Below, piece after piece: positions 1 to 8,667 of a DNA stretch of 13,039 bases. The DNA comes from Pseudomonadota bacterium. Its GTDB lineage: Bacteria > Pseudomonadota > Gammaproteobacteria > SZUA-229. The number at the start of each line of letters is the position of its first letter. Positions within the stretch are counted from its first letter, which is position 1. The notes below the pieces were generated by a model. That model did no database searches. It saw nothing but the letters and a program-made list of their open reading frames with translations, and was not told where the DNA came from. The position numbers and the translations under genes are program-made. The stretch is from contig JADFWF010000161.1 in assembly GCA_015222965.1 (NCBI GenBank), forward strand, positions 1-13,039, read 5' to 3'.

Positions 1-536
1 AAAAATGGCAATACATCCCGATCGATCGCTGTTGAAAAGCCGGTGAATGCATGTGCGCCGATACGGGTAAATTGATGGACGGTGGTATAACCACCGAGGA
101 TGACAAAATCATCAACAACAACATGACCGGCCAGGGCTGTTGCATTCGCCAGGATAACGTTATTACCGACGATACAGTCATGCGCGACATGTACGCTGAC
201 CATGAGCAGATTATCGTTGCCGATCTTCGTAATATTGCCGCCACCTGGCGTACCGCGATGTATGTTTACATATTCACGGATAGTGTTTCGATCACCGATA
301 ACAAGTTCTGTCGGTTCATCATCAAATTTCAGGTCCTGTGGTTTTTCGCCAACAGAGGCAAACTGAAATATACGGTTATCCTTACCAATTTTTGTTGGCC
401 CATTGATGACTACATGTGAAGCCACCGTGGTCCCAGAAGCTATCTCCACATCAGCGCCAATGACAGTAAAAGGCCCGATACTTACATCATCAGCAATTTT
501 TGCAGAAGGATCAACAATGGCTTGCGGATGAATCAT
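1..536 (-). CDS. lpxA: UDP-N-acetylglucosamine acyltransferase LpxA (3' end cut by window edge)
   Basis: LpxA transfers a 3-hydroxyacyl chain from ACP to the 3-OH of UDP-GlcNAc, the first step of lipid A synthesis, in the cytoplasm. The frame opens with ATG at 534-536 and stays open to the left edge, giving 178 of about 256-262 residues; the C-terminal helical part is missing. I translated it directly. Left-handed beta-helix hexapeptide repeats (I/V-G-x-x-x) run throughout. Recognisable blocks are FQFASVGEKPQDLKF (57-71), NIHRGTP (91-97), and HVAHDC (116-121), where His119 matches the catalytic His125 of E. coli; also AGHVVVDDF (136-144) and VHQF (153-156). AAGAG lies 8 nt upstream of the start. 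The gene follows fabZ by 3 nt, so translation is probably coupled. Residue 167 is Phe at the acyl-length ruler position (see findings). Confidence 0.96.
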   Translation of the reverse strand, partial: MIHPQAIVDPSAKIADDVSIGPFTVIGADVEIASGTTVASHVVINGPTKIGKDNRIFQFASVGEKPQDLKFDDEPTELVIGDRNTIREYVNIHRGTPGGGNITKIGNDNLLMVSVHVAHDCIVGNNVILANATALAGHVVVDDFVILGGYTTVHQFTRIGAHAFTGFSTAIDRDVLPF

Positions 537-539
537 TTT

Positions 540-992
540 TTATGTCTCTTCTTTTGGCGCCGCCGCACACAATAAACTAGCTGCTGTACACAGTTCACCT
601 TCGACCGTAGCTTCACAGGAAAATTTCCAAATTATTTTTGAGCGTCGTTCAATTTTCGCTTTTAATACTAATTGATCACCAGGAACAACCTGACGTTTAA
701 ACCTGACTTTATCGACACCGACCAGCATATATAAAAGGTCGTCACTGGGCTCTTCACTCATCGTACGAAACCCTAACAGACCGGTTGCCTGAGCTAATGC
801 TTCAATTATTAATACGCCTGGCATAATAGCCTGGTCCGGAAAATGCCCCGTAAAATGCGGTTCATTTACAGTCACATTTTTAATTGCGGTAATTGTCTCA
901 CCGGGTACACATTCGATCACACGATCTACCAGCAGAAAAGGATACCGGTGTGGCAAAAACTTTCTAATTTCTTCTATATACATTTCACTCAC
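540..992 (-). CDS. fabZ: 3-hydroxyacyl-[ACP] dehydratase FabZ
   Basis: FabZ dehydrates 3-hydroxyacyl-ACP to trans-2-enoyl-ACP in fatty-acid elongation. Its substrate pool, 3-hydroxyacyl-ACP, is also used by LpxA and LpxD, its operon neighbours. The hot-dog fold signature is clear: [13 protein letters not shown] at 13-25, then GHFP at 49-52 with the catalytic His50, and [12 protein letters not shown] with the catalytic Glu64. I chose the GTG at 990-992, giving 150 residues (E. coli has 151), because GGAG (1000-1003) lies 7 nt upstream. The frame is open further up to a GTG at 1014-1016, which would give 158 residues but has no good ribosome site. A third possible start is the ATG at 981-983, just before YIEEI. 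The stop TAA at 540-542 is 3 nt from lpxA. No catalytic residue is missing. Confidence 0.95.
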   Translation of the reverse strand: MSEMYIEEIRKFLPHRYPFLLVDRVIECVPGETITAIKNVTVNEPHFTGHFPDQAIMPGVLIIEALAQATGLLGFRTMSEEPSDDLLYMLVGVDKVRFKRQVVPGDQLVLKAKIERRSKIIWKFSCEATVEGELCTAASLLCAAAPKEET

Positions 993-999
993 AGAGTAT

Positions 1000-1003
1000 C
1001 TCC
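1000..1003 (-). promoter_or_regulatory. Ribosome binding site deciding the fabZ start
   Basis: GGAG on the minus strand lies 7 nt before the GTG at 990-992. The alternative starts at 1016 (GTG) and 983 (ATG) have no comparable site, so this favours the 150-residue FabZ. Confidence 0.55.
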
Positions 1004-1042
1004 AACTGCCTCTCACCGTTTATTTACAGTGATACATTAAAC

Positions 1043-2062
1043 TTATTGTTCGGATTTGAATCTTTTTTCCAGTCTTCTCAATCGTTTCTCCATCTCATTG
1101 AGATGTTTAAATCGCAGCGCATTTTTTCGCCAGTTTTTAACTTCATCAGTTAACATACTGGAAGCATAGGCGCCAGGCTTGGTAATAGATCCCGAAACCA
1201 GCGTTCTGCCCATGATCATGACATTATCAGTCACTTCGAGGTTATCACTGATGCCAACACCGCCACCAATCACGCAGTACTCACCGACCTTTGAAGACCC
1301 TGCAATACCCGAGAGGCCAGACATAACCGTATGTTTGCCGATGCTTACGTTATGAGCAATCTGTATCAGGTTGTCCAGTTTCACACCATCACTGATAACA
1401 GTATCTCGTAACGAACCTCTATCGATGGCGGTATTGGCACCGATTTCGACATCGTTACCGATATGGACGTTACCCAGCTGAGGGATTTTTAGATACGAGT
1501 CACCCTCTCGCTCATAGCCAAAACCATCCGAACCGATGACCGTGCCCGCATATATTATGCAGTTTTTACCGATTACGGTGTTGTAGCCAATAGTCACATT
1601 TGGATGAATCACCGTATTTTCACCGATAGCAGTTTCAGATTCGACCACGCTGTTAGCTGCGATCTGCACATTTTCTCCGAGTTTTACACCCGCCTCGATG
1701 ACAACATTTTGTCCGATGTATACTGACTCCGGCACACTTACATCCGGCGCCACATCCGCACTCGAAGAGATGCCTGCAGCGTAACGCCTGCCGGGGTTTA
1801 ATAAACGTGTCGCCTTAACAAATGCCAGCCGAGGATTTTCTGTAACCAGTGCAGGTTTCGAGCAATCTTGCAGCCACATCTCTTTTAATATGATTGCAGA
1901 GGCATTTGTCGAATCGATTTTATCCAGATATTTCGGGTGATATATAAAAGCCAGATCACCCTCTTCTGCCGCATCTAGATCAGAGACGTTCTCAATCAAA
2001 CAATCGTCACCATGCAATCGACAGTTTATTTTCTCAGCAAGTTCAGACAGTTTTATTGCCAT
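1043..2062 (-). CDS. lpxD: UDP-3-O-(3-hydroxyacyl)glucosamine N-acyltransferase LpxD
   Basis: LpxD adds the second 3-hydroxyacyl chain, N-linked, to UDP-3-O-acyl-glucosamine, the third step of lipid A synthesis (cytoplasmic, trimeric). The protein has 339 residues; E. coli LpxD has 341. An N-terminal uridine-binding domain (about 1-100, containing [11 protein letters not shown] at 35-45) precedes a left-handed beta-helix of hexapeptide repeats (about 100-295). It ends in a charged helix rich in Arg/Lys/Glu (305-339). The family block GSDGFGY is at 177-183, and IQIAHN at 233-238 holds His237, matching the catalytic His239 of E. coli. The ATG at 2060-2062 has only AGAG 5 nt upstream. The gene lies between skp (53 nt upstream) and fabZ (about 50 nt downstream), the usual order. 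Nothing looks truncated. Confidence 0.97.
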   Translation of the reverse strand: MAIKLSELAEKINCRLHGDDCLIENVSDLDAAEEGDLAFIYHPKYLDKIDSTNASAIILKEMWLQDCSKPALVTENPRLAFVKATRLLNPGRRYAAGISSSADVAPDVSVPESVYIGQNVVIEAGVKLGENVQIAANSVVESETAIGENTVIHPNVTIGYNTVIGKNCIIYAGTVIGSDGFGYEREGDSYLKIPQLGNVHIGNDVEIGANTAIDRGSLRDTVISDGVKLDNLIQIAHNVSIGKHTVMSGLSGIAGSSKVGEYCVIGGGVGISDNLEVTDNVMIMGRTLVSGSITKPGAYASSMLTDEVKNWRKNALRFKHLNEMEKRLRRLEKRFKSEQ

Positions 2063-2115
2063 GGTCGCTCTGATTTAGATTCCGGGTTATATGTTATCTG
2101 GAGATTATTTAAGTT

Positions 2116-2634
2116 TTACTTCTTTTTCTTTTTGAAGGCCGCTTTCATGATATCCAGTACCTTGTCTGTGATATCAAGTTTAGGGGAGGCAAATGCAACG
2201 CCTTCACTCAACACCAGATCATACTTACCTTTTTTAGCGATATCATCAATGATGCCTCTTACCTGCGTCTGCAGGACAGCCAGTTCCTGATTACGCACGG
2301 TGCCAACTTCCTGTGTTAACTGCGCCTCTTTTTGCTTCAGCTGTTGAATTTTTATAATGATTTCTTTTTTCAATTCGTTCAATTTATCTTCGGTCATCAC
2401 CAATTCGTTGCGTTTGTAGTTTTCCTGCATCTTAGTGATATCTTTCTCTCCTTTTTGCAACTCATCGCGCTGCGGACCGAAACGTTCCAGCATAGAAGTG
2501 TTCACCGCATCGACCTGCGGTGCTTCCGTTAAAATTCTCTCGACACTGACAACACCGACCTTCAAACCTGCAGCGATAGCATTTGCAGAGATCAGACCTG
2601 ATAATAATATTAAACTTATAACTAACTTTTTCAC
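2116..2634 (-). CDS. skp: Periplasmic chaperone Skp (OmpH family)
   Basis: Skp is a trimeric jellyfish-shaped chaperone that holds unfolded outer-membrane proteins in the periplasm and hands them to the BAM complex, whose core gene bamA lies just upstream. I take the GTG at 2632-2634 as the start because AAGGAG sits 9 nt before it. This gives 172 residues, close to the E. coli length of 161. The open frame extends much further upstream, but that part overlaps bamA out of frame and is not coding. A classic signal peptide follows: KK, a hydrophobic core (LVISLILLSGLI) and a likely cleavage after AIA at residue 21. The mature protein has GVVSVERIL near its start and long charged Lys/Glu/Gln helices (about 50-125) forming the tentacles. 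It ends in a short Lys run. Overall sequence identity in this family is low, so position supports the call. Confidence 0.93.
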   Translation of the reverse strand: MKKLVISLILLSGLISANAIAAGLKVGVVSVERILTEAPQVDAVNTSMLERFGPQRDELQKGEKDITKMQENYKRNELVMTEDKLNELKKEIIIKIQQLKQKEAQLTQEVGTVRNQELAVLQTQVRGIIDDIAKKGKYDLVLSEGVAFASPKLDITDKVLDIMKAAFKKKKK

Positions 2635-2643
2635 TTTTGTTTT

Positions 2644-2649
2644 CTCCTT
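2644..2649 (-). promoter_or_regulatory. Ribosome binding site of skp, overlapping the bamA stop
   Basis: AAGGAG on the minus strand overlaps the TAA stop of bamA (2648-2650) and lies 9 nt before the GTG at 2632-2634. It fixes the skp start and suggests translational coupling from bamA to skp. Confidence 0.8.
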
Positions 2650-5140
2650 AGAAGAATGAACCAATACTAAACTGGAATGCTCGTAATCTGTCACCGTAAT
2701 CATCGACCGCGCCTGTACCTTTAGACTGCACCTCGTTGAGGGTTTCGGCATAACTGAACCGTAATGGGCCGATCGGTGAGATCCATACCAGCGACACACC
2801 AGTCGACGCTCTTAACTGATCAGCCTGAAATCCGTTGTCACCTAGCGGTGCATCATAGGTATTAAAATTATCTAAAAATACATTACCCACATCAAGGAAC
2901 AGGCTCAGACGCACTGAACTTGGCGGTTTCTCGACAAATGGTATAGGAAAAATGTAATCTGCGCCAGCGGTAACACGCATATTACCACCGACAGCAGCGC
3001 CGGAAATCGGGTCACGCGGACCTAATGTGTTTGACTCAAAACCACGGACGGTGCGTATGCCGCCGGCGAAATACCGCTCAAAAAATGGCAGGGAATTAGT
3101 ATCACCGTAGCCGCTGCCGTAGGCCAGGTTGGAGCGCAAGAGCAAGGTCGTTGCGCTGGTCACACCAAGATAAGTGTTAGTGATATAACTAAGCTTGTAA
3201 TATTCCAGATCACTGCCTGGAAAGGTCATGTTCATGCCTATTGTTTGCTGTGAGCCTGCGGTCGCAAACACTGTACGGTTCCTGGTGTCATGAGAGAAAC
3301 TGGTGTTTAACGTTATACTGTTGTACGAAGTTTGGCCATCGTGTTCTAGCAAAAACTTAGTCACATCTAGTGATGGATTTATTGATGATGGGATAATCTT
3401 GATATAACTTAAACCGTAACCCATGCTTATGGTATTAAACTCAGACAAGGGAACGCCATAACTGATATTCAGATCCCCCGAGTTGGTCTGGAAATTATTG
3501 ATCTGTTCCTCCGCTGCGTCCCTGTCACGGAAGGAAACACTCACCGTGCGGCTGATACCATCAAGGGTGTAATAAGGATCGGTAAAAGCAGCGCTGTAGA
3601 TCGTATTTGCACGATCGGTATTCACATTCAAAGCAAGCCGCTGCCCCGTACCAAACAGGTTTTCCTGGGTCAGGCCAACATTAAAGATCAAACCCTGCGT
3701 CTGTGAGAAACCCGCACCGATATTAAAGCTGCCCGCCAGTTTTTCTTCGACTGAAACCTTTAGATCAACCTGACTGGTGGAACCGGGTACCGGCACAGTA
3801 TCGACGTCAACCGTCTCTACGTAAGGCAGGCGCTGGATACGTGTTTTGGAGCGTTCCAGCAGATCACTGGCAAGAATCGAGCCTTCCATGAGACGCATCT
3901 CACGCCTGAATACCTGATCCTGTGTACTGTCATTGCCATGTATATCGATACGGCGAACGTATACTTTCTCACCGGGAATAGCAAAGTATGTAAGAGCTAC
4001 TTCTTTTCGCTCATCATCGATATCCGGCGTAAGCTTCACTTCAGAAAAAGCATAACCGATACGGCCCATCTGAGATTCCAGCCGTTTTTTACTGGTGGTC
4101 ATCAGACTGCGCGAAAACCACATACCCTGCCGCGTCAGAATCTGCGACTCCATGGTCTGGCGGTTGACTACCAGTTCACCGGTTAGTTTTGACGATGAGA
4201 TCTTGTAACGGTCGCCCTCGGAGACATTTATCGTTATGTAGATATCCTGTTTATCCGGTGTGATAGATACCTGTGTAGACTCGATGCTAAATTTGATATA
4301 ACCGCGGTCGAGATAATAAGAACGAATTTTTTCCAGATCACCATTTAATTTCGGCTTTGAATATTCATCGATCGATGAAAATATAGACCACGAACCCGGG
4401 ACACCCGATTCCAGTTCATCGAGCAAAGTATCATCACTATAAACATCATTACCAATAATATTGATGTGTTTGATCAAGGCCACCTGACCTTCTGAAATCG
4501 TAATATCGATATCGACACGATTCTGGTCAAGCTCGGTAATCTCCGTGTTAATTTTTACACCGTATTTACCCTGACTAAAATAAACACGTTCGAGTTCGAG
4601 CGTTAATTTTTCGAGCAACGAACGATTATAGATCTGCCCGCGTGTCACACCGATATCGAGGAGTGCATCTTTTAGTGCATCGTCATCGATATCAGAGTTT
4701 CCTGTGAACTCCACATTAGAGATAGAGGGTCTCTCTTGCACACGAACGATCAGTGCATCTCCGTCTCGAAAGAACTGTACGTTTGCAAAAAAGCCCGTCT
4801 TATATAATTCGCTGATCGAATAAGTGATCTGGTTGTCATCTATCGGATCACCAACGACGATGGGCAGGTAATTCAGCAGGGTTCCATCAGGCAGACGCTG
4901 CAGGCCTTCTATCTTGATCTCGCTGACGACAAATGCATCAGCATGGGCTGCAACCGTGGCTACACAGTTAGCTATGGCCAACAGTAAAAACAAACGAATA
5001 AATCGTCCGGAACGATTTATCACGCAAGCCCCAAAGGGGTGAGTATCAGGGAGGATACGAATAATAAATCGTCTGCAACGATTGATCACATCAGCCCCGA
5101 AGGGGTGAGTACCAGGGAAGATACGGATAATAAATGACAT
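2648..5140 (-). CDS. bamA: Outer-membrane protein assembly factor BamA, with repeat-encoded N-terminal extension
   Basis: BamA is the Omp85-family core of the BAM complex that folds beta-barrel proteins into the outer membrane. The frame has 830 codons; E. coli BamA has 810 residues. The signal peptide core (LFLLLAIANCVATVAAHA) ends at about residue 67. Five POTRA domains follow (roughly 70-466, beginning FVVSEIKIEGLQRLP), then a C-terminal beta-barrel. The barrel carries the loop-6 motif VRGF at 698-701 and ends in aromatic Phe-Phe, the usual recognition end. The ATG at 5138-5140 is the longest start, but its AGAGAG is about 13 nt away. It places about 45 residues, including two 22-residue repeats, before the hydrophobic core. 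A GTG at 5021-5023 would give 791 residues and a normal signal peptide (INRSGRFIRLFLLL...). I give the long form but am unsure of the start. It follows rseP by 18 nt. Confidence 0.95.
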   Translation of the reverse strand: MSFIIRIFPGTHPFGADVINRCRRFIIRILPDTHPFGACVINRSGRFIRLFLLLAIANCVATVAAHADAFVVSEIKIEGLQRLPDGTLLNYLPIVVGDPIDDNQITYSISELYKTGFFANVQFFRDGDALIVRVQERPSISNVEFTGNSDIDDDALKDALLDIGVTRGQIYNRSLLEKLTLELERVYFSQGKYGVKINTEITELDQNRVDIDITISEGQVALIKHINIIGNDVYSDDTLLDELESGVPGSWSIFSSIDEYSKPKLNGDLEKIRSYYLDRGYIKFSIESTQVSITPDKQDIYITINVSEGDRYKISSSKLTGELVVNRQTMESQILTRQGMWFSRSLMTTSKKRLESQMGRIGYAFSEVKLTPDIDDERKEVALTYFAIPGEKVYVRRIDIHGNDSTQDQVFRREMRLMEGSILASDLLERSKTRIQRLPYVETVDVDTVPVPGSTSQVDLKVSVEEKLAGSFNIGAGFSQTQGLIFNVGLTQENLFGTGQRLALNVNTDRANTIYSAAFTDPYYTLDGISRTVSVSFRDRDAAEEQINNFQTNSGDLNISYGVPLSEFNTISMGYGLSYIKIIPSSINPSLDVTKFLLEHDGQTSYNSITLNTSFSHDTRNRTVFATAGSQQTIGMNMTFPGSDLEYYKLSYITNTYLGVTSATTLLLRSNLAYGSGYGDTNSLPFFERYFAGGIRTVRGFESNTLGPRDPISGAAVGGNMRVTAGADYIFPIPFVEKPPSSVRLSLFLDVGNVFLDNFNTYDAPLGDNGFQADQLRASTGVSLVWISPIGPLRFSYAETLNEVQSKGTGAVDDYGDRLRAFQFSIGSFF
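5000..5131 (-). repeat. Tandem pair of 66-bp hairpin-rich repeats at the bamA 5' end
   Basis: Two direct units, 5000-5065 and 5066-5131, match at 56 of 66 positions by my hand alignment. Partial similarity continues on both sides (4993-4999 and 5132-5135). Each unit holds three inverted repeats. The first has arms ATAAATCGT/ACGATTTAT (4998-5006 with 5012-5020, perfect; 5064-5072 with 5078-5086, 8 of 9). The second is CCCC/GGGG around a 3-nt loop (5029-5039 and 5095-5105). The third is GTATC/GATAC (5043-5058; 4 of 5 in 5109-5124). The period is 22 codons without stops, so it reads through in the bamA frame, each copy containing THPFGA and VINR. This looks like a small palindromic repetitive element that was duplicated. 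I do not recognise a named family. Confidence 0.85.
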
Positions 5141-5158
5141 ACAGCTAATAAAATCTCT

Positions 5159-6532
5159 CTACTGTACCAGGCGTTGGATGTCATTAAATATTGCAACACT
5201 CATCAGCAGCGCAAGAATTGCGATACCGACCTGTTGTCCACGAAGTTCAAAAGCCTCTGAAACAGGCGAGCCTTTGACAATCTCAATCAGATAATAGAAC
5301 AGGTGGCCACCGTCCAGCATGGGCACTGGCAACAGGTTCAACACACCGAGACTAACTGAGATCACTGCCAGGAAAGACAGAAAAGAAACCAGACCGATAC
5401 TCGCGGTAACACCGGCATAAGTTGCGATGGTGATCGGTCCTGAAATATTTGCGAGATTTGCTTCACCCGTTATCATCTTCCACAGGACACGAAGTGTCAA
5501 CGATGACATATCCCAGGTTTTAACAACCGCTTTAGCTCCCGCTTCCATCGGTGAATATTCTACCCTCGTAACCAGCTGTTCACGGATCTCATCAGGCACA
5601 TGCTGATAGGCACCGATGTAACCCTGCTGTTCACCTTCTTTTGTTTTACGGCTTTTTGGGATCACCGTAACAATTTCTTCAAAGCCATTACGTAATACGA
5701 TAAAGTTCATTGCCTGGTTTGGCTTGCTGCGGATCATCTCCACCAGCGTAATCCATTGTTCGATGGCAACACCATCTACCTGCAAGATGATATCGCCCTT
5801 CTGAATACCGGCATTTTCAGCAGCGCTCTGCTCCATTACACCGCCGATCTCGGGTTTTAATATCGGCCACCACTGTTTAAAACCTATACGCTTAAAGATA
5901 TCACCTTCATCTTCCAGGATGTGCATATCGCCTAATGCCAGCTCGCGTGTCCTTTCAAGGCCATCAGTATCTCGAACATGGACCTGAATATTTCCACCTT
6001 CGAGCCCATGGTTAAGGATCTCCAGCCTGAATTCATTCCACGATTTAACAGGCGTCTCACTGACCATCAAGACTTCATCCTGAAGCTGAAAACCTGCTTT
6101 TGCAGCTACACTGTCTGCCACCGTCTCACCGACAAAAGGACGATCGACGGTACTGCCTAACATAAAGACTATCCAGTATAAGAAGATAGCCAGTATAAAA
6201 TTGAATGCTGGGCCGGCAAAGACGATCGCGATACGTTTTGAGATGGTCTGGTTGTTAAAAGCACGCGATTTTTCAGCTTCAGGCACATTGCCTTCACGCT
6301 CATCGAGCATCTTGACATAACCACCGAGCGGAATAGCCGCGATAACGTATTCGATATCATCACCTTCGGCAGATGTCTTGCGCCAGCTAAATAATGGCTT
6401 ACCAAAACCGATGGAGAAGCGTAAAACTTTTACGCCCGCTTTACGCGCGACCCAATAGTGGCCATATTCATGAAAAGTGACCAGCACACCGATCGCCACG
6501 ATGAAGAAAAAAATGTTGTGTAGAACACTCAT
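5159..6532 (-). CDS. rseP: Site-2 intramembrane zinc metalloprotease RseP
   Basis: RseP cuts transmembrane segments within the inner membrane, notably the anti-sigma factor RseA after DegS cleavage in the envelope stress response, and clears leftover signal peptides. The protein has 457 residues (E. coli 450). The zinc motif HEYGH lies at 21-25 in the first membrane segment. Following blocks are IPLGGYVKM (67-75) and FAGPAFNFILA (105-115) in the second membrane segment. Two PDZ domains follow (about 130-210 and 222-295), then a membrane segment with LLPVPMLDGGHL (400-411), where Asp407 is the third zinc ligand, and a last membrane helix near 435-448. The ATG at 6530-6532 has no clear ribosome site and lies 3 nt after the dxr stop, so translation is likely coupled. 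Its place directly before bamA is typical. Confidence 0.97.
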   Translation of the reverse strand: MSVLHNIFFFIVAIGVLVTFHEYGHYWVARKAGVKVLRFSIGFGKPLFSWRKTSAEGDDIEYVIAAIPLGGYVKMLDEREGNVPEAEKSRAFNNQTISKRIAIVFAGPAFNFILAIFLYWIVFMLGSTVDRPFVGETVADSVAAKAGFQLQDEVLMVSETPVKSWNEFRLEILNHGLEGGNIQVHVRDTDGLERTRELALGDMHILEDEGDIFKRIGFKQWWPILKPEIGGVMEQSAAENAGIQKGDIILQVDGVAIEQWITLVEMIRSKPNQAMNFIVLRNGFEEIVTVIPKSRKTKEGEQQGYIGAYQHVPDEIREQLVTRVEYSPMEAGAKAVVKTWDMSSLTLRVLWKMITGEANLANISGPITIATYAGVTASIGLVSFLSFLAVISVSLGVLNLLPVPMLDGGHLFYYLIEIVKGSPVSEAFELRGQQVGIAILALLMSVAIFNDIQRLVQ

Positions 6533-6535
6533 AAG

Positions 6536-7759
6536 TTATTGTTTTGCTGAAATATATTCATTCGTTATTATTCTTGCCATTGCATCGGCTTCTATTATAT
6601 CTTCGAGCGTACTGACATCTTCAGTGATGTTCGCTGCATTCAAAGTCTTTTCTATCAAAATCGCAATATCATTAAAACCTATCTTCTCATCCAGGAAAGC
6701 CGCTACTGCAACCTCGTTAGCGGCATTCAAAACGATCATTGCCGAGCCACCTTTTTTTATGGCTTCGTAACACAGTCGCAGACAGGGAAAGCGACTTAAA
6801 TCAGGTTGTTCAAAGTCCAGCTTTGCGACATCAAATATGTTCAGTGGTTCAACACCTGACGCTATTCTTTCCGGCCATGCCAGCGCATGTGCGATGGGCG
6901 TACGCATATCAGGATTACCCAACTGCGCAAGAACGGAGCCATCACTGTAGGTCACCATGGAATGGATCACACTCTGAGGATGAATCACCACATCGATGTT
7001 AGCGATATCCATATCAAACAGCCAGTATGCCTCGATCAATTCCAGACCCTTATTCATCAAGGTCGCTGAGTCTACCGAGATTTTTCTACCCATATCCCAG
7101 TTTGGATGATTAACAGCCTGCTCAGGCGTCACATCATGCAACTGATCCACAGACCAGGTTCTGAACGGGCCGCCACTAGCGGTCAACAATATTCGCTCGA
7201 TACCTGCACTCGCCTGCTGGTTCGTCATTTTAACCGAAGAATGATTCTCAGTCAGACAATCCGGCATACATTGGAAGATAGCATTGTGTTCGCTATCAAC
7301 CGGCATCAACACCGCGTCATTCTCTCTCGCGGTATCCATGAACAGCCTGCCAGACATCACCAGCGCTTCCTTGTTGGCCAGTAATACACGTTTACCCGCC
7401 TTTGCCGCAGCAAGTGTCGATACCAGGCCGGCAGCGCCAACGATAGCAGCGACGACGCAATCCACTTCGTTATCTTCTACCACTGCTAACAGTCCGGATT
7501 CACCGCTTAAAACTTCTGCTGGATTACTCTTAGCCAAAAGACTGCGGCTTAGTTCGCCAGCAGAAGCTACATCATTCATTACCGCATAACGAGGTTTCCA
7601 TTTTTCGCATAGCGCCAGCATTTCATCAACATTGGTATTTGCTGTGAGTGCATGGATCTGATAACGGTCAGGATGACGCGCCACCACATCCAGCGTACTG
7701 GTGCCGATGCTGCCAGTCGCACCGAGGACAGTTATCTGCAATCGATCTGGCTTCGTCAT
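6536..7759 (-). CDS. dxr: 1-deoxy-D-xylulose 5-phosphate reductoisomerase Dxr (IspC)
   Basis: Dxr converts 1-deoxy-D-xylulose 5-phosphate to 2-C-methyl-D-erythritol 4-phosphate using NADPH and a divalent metal, the committed step of the MEP isoprenoid pathway. The pathway feeds UppS, encoded two genes upstream. The protein has 407 residues (E. coli 398). The NADPH-binding loop [11 protein letters not shown] is at 13-23 and LANKEALV at 127-134. The metal-binding block [12 protein letters not shown] at 152-163 contains Asp155 and Glu157. TASGGPFR (193-200) is the flexible-loop region. [20 protein letters not shown] begins at 218 and continues into GLELIEA with the third acidic ligand Glu240. 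The ATG overlaps the cdsA stop as ATGA (7756-7759). The extra residues against E. coli appear to lie around 171-187 ([17 protein letters not shown]), between conserved blocks. Confidence 0.98.
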   Translation of the reverse strand: MTKPDRLQITVLGATGSIGTSTLDVVARHPDRYQIHALTANTNVDEMLALCEKWKPRYAVMNDVASAGELSRSLLAKSNPAEVLSGESGLLAVVEDNEVDCVVAAIVGAAGLVSTLAAAKAGKRVLLANKEALVMSGRLFMDTARENDAVLMPVDSEHNAIFQCMPDCLTENHSSVKMTNQQASAGIERILLTASGGPFRTWSVDQLHDVTPEQAVNHPNWDMGRKISVDSATLMNKGLELIEAYWLFDMDIANIDVVIHPQSVIHSMVTYSDGSVLAQLGNPDMRTPIAHALAWPERIASGVEPLNIFDVAKLDFEQPDLSRFPCLRLCYEAIKKGGSAMIVLNAANEVAVAAFLDEKIGFNDIAILIEKTLNAANITEDVSTLEDIIEADAMARIITNEYISAKQ

Positions 7760-8589
7760 GTCAACGAATCAAACAGGTTGGTATAGATTAACCAGTCATA
7801 ACCGACAGCGAAAACCGGCATCGCCGCTAAAACACTGTCGACCCGGTCCAGTATGCCGCCATGGCCTGGCAGGATATTGCCACTGTCTTTCAACCCTGCT
7901 TCGCGTTTTAAAAAGCTGAAATACAGATCACCGCTGACAGAAATAAAAGTAAGGATAACCGATAACAAAACCAGTAATGCTGAACGCTCGGTATCCAGCT
8001 CAAAATAATAACTCGCAATCAGGGTATATATCGAGGTAGCAATGACTGCTCCGACAAGCCCCTCTTTAGTTTTTCCCGGACTGATATTAGGTGCAAGTTT
8101 ATTTTTACCAAATTTTTTCCCTGAAAAATAAGCACCGATATCGGCTACCCACACCAGCGCCAGCGCATAGAACAGCCAGTCGGCGCCCTGATTCATGGCA
8201 TGTATCTTCTGCATAGCAAGTGCGGCCGCAGGCAGCACGACAAAAGCAATAAACAGTTTGTCTGGTTTCAGCTCTGAATTAGCCGCTTTTGGTCTTGCGA
8301 ACTTAAGGTAATAACTGATGCTGAACCACCACAATACCGAGACATAGATTATCCAGAGAATGTAATCAGCCAGATACTGAGATATAGCCCAGGTGAGCAA
8401 AGTGATAACAAGGGCGAATAACACTCTCAGTGGATTATTGTTGATGCCTGACAGCCTTGCCCATTCATAACCAGAGATTACGACGATAAACAGTAAAAAC
8501 GTAGAAAAAACAGCTGTTGGCTGGAAGAAAATAATCCAGAAAACAAAGGCTGCGAGAGGTATGGCTGTTAATATTCTTTGGTATAACAT
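7756..8589 (-). CDS. cdsA: Phosphatidate cytidylyltransferase (CDP-diglyceride synthase) CdsA
   Basis: CdsA makes CDP-diacylglycerol from phosphatidic acid and CTP at the inner membrane, the branch point for all phospholipids. The protein has 277 residues and is mostly hydrophobic, with about eight membrane segments beginning at 8-25. The family signature lies near the C-terminus: [13 protein letters not shown], followed by [15 protein letters not shown], matching the PROSITE CDS pattern S-x-x-K-R ... K-D ... H-G-G-x-x-D-R-x-D in full. [20 protein letters not shown] and SPGKTKEG in the middle are also conserved CdsA blocks. The ATG at 8587-8589 has no strong ribosome site. A 78-nt gap separates it from uppS, the largest gap between pyrH and the left edge. 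The stop overlaps dxr by 4 nt (ATGA), so the two are probably coupled. Confidence 0.97.
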   Translation of the reverse strand: MLYQRILTAIPLAAFVFWIIFFQPTAVFSTFLLFIVVISGYEWARLSGINNNPLRVLFALVITLLTWAISQYLADYILWIIYVSVLWWFSISYYLKFARPKAANSELKPDKLFIAFVVLPAAALAMQKIHAMNQGADWLFYALALVWVADIGAYFSGKKFGKNKLAPNISPGKTKEGLVGAVIATSIYTLIASYYFELDTERSALLVLLSVILTFISVSGDLYFSFLKREAGLKDSGNILPGHGGILDRVDSVLAAMPVFAVGYDWLIYTNLFDSLT

Positions 8590-8667
8590 CGATGGTATTC
8601 GTTATATTTTTATTATCTATAAAGTGTGTCTAAACAAAATAAGTGTTTCCACTTGTCGCGCCAACTT

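Noticed and set aside
51..419. A 122-codon plus-strand frame over the left edge.
   Set aside because: It is antisense to lpxA, whose hexapeptide repeats and catalytic His block account for the region.
2635..2799. Upstream extension of the skp frame to a start at 2799 (227 codons).
   Set aside because: The extra 55 codons overlap the bamA 3' end in another frame, and the real start is marked by AAGGAG before the GTG at 2634 and a normal signal peptide.
6169..6405. A 78-codon minus-strand frame inside rseP.
   Set aside because: It is a shadow in another frame of rseP, which has intact HEYGH and PDZ regions over the same bases.
8633..8654. A small hairpin followed by a T-rich stretch after uppS (AAGTG/CACTT with a GAAA loop on the minus strand).
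   Set aside because: The stem is only 5 bp and A/T-rich, and the T-run is interrupted. It is too weak to call a terminator in the middle of a co-directional gene run.
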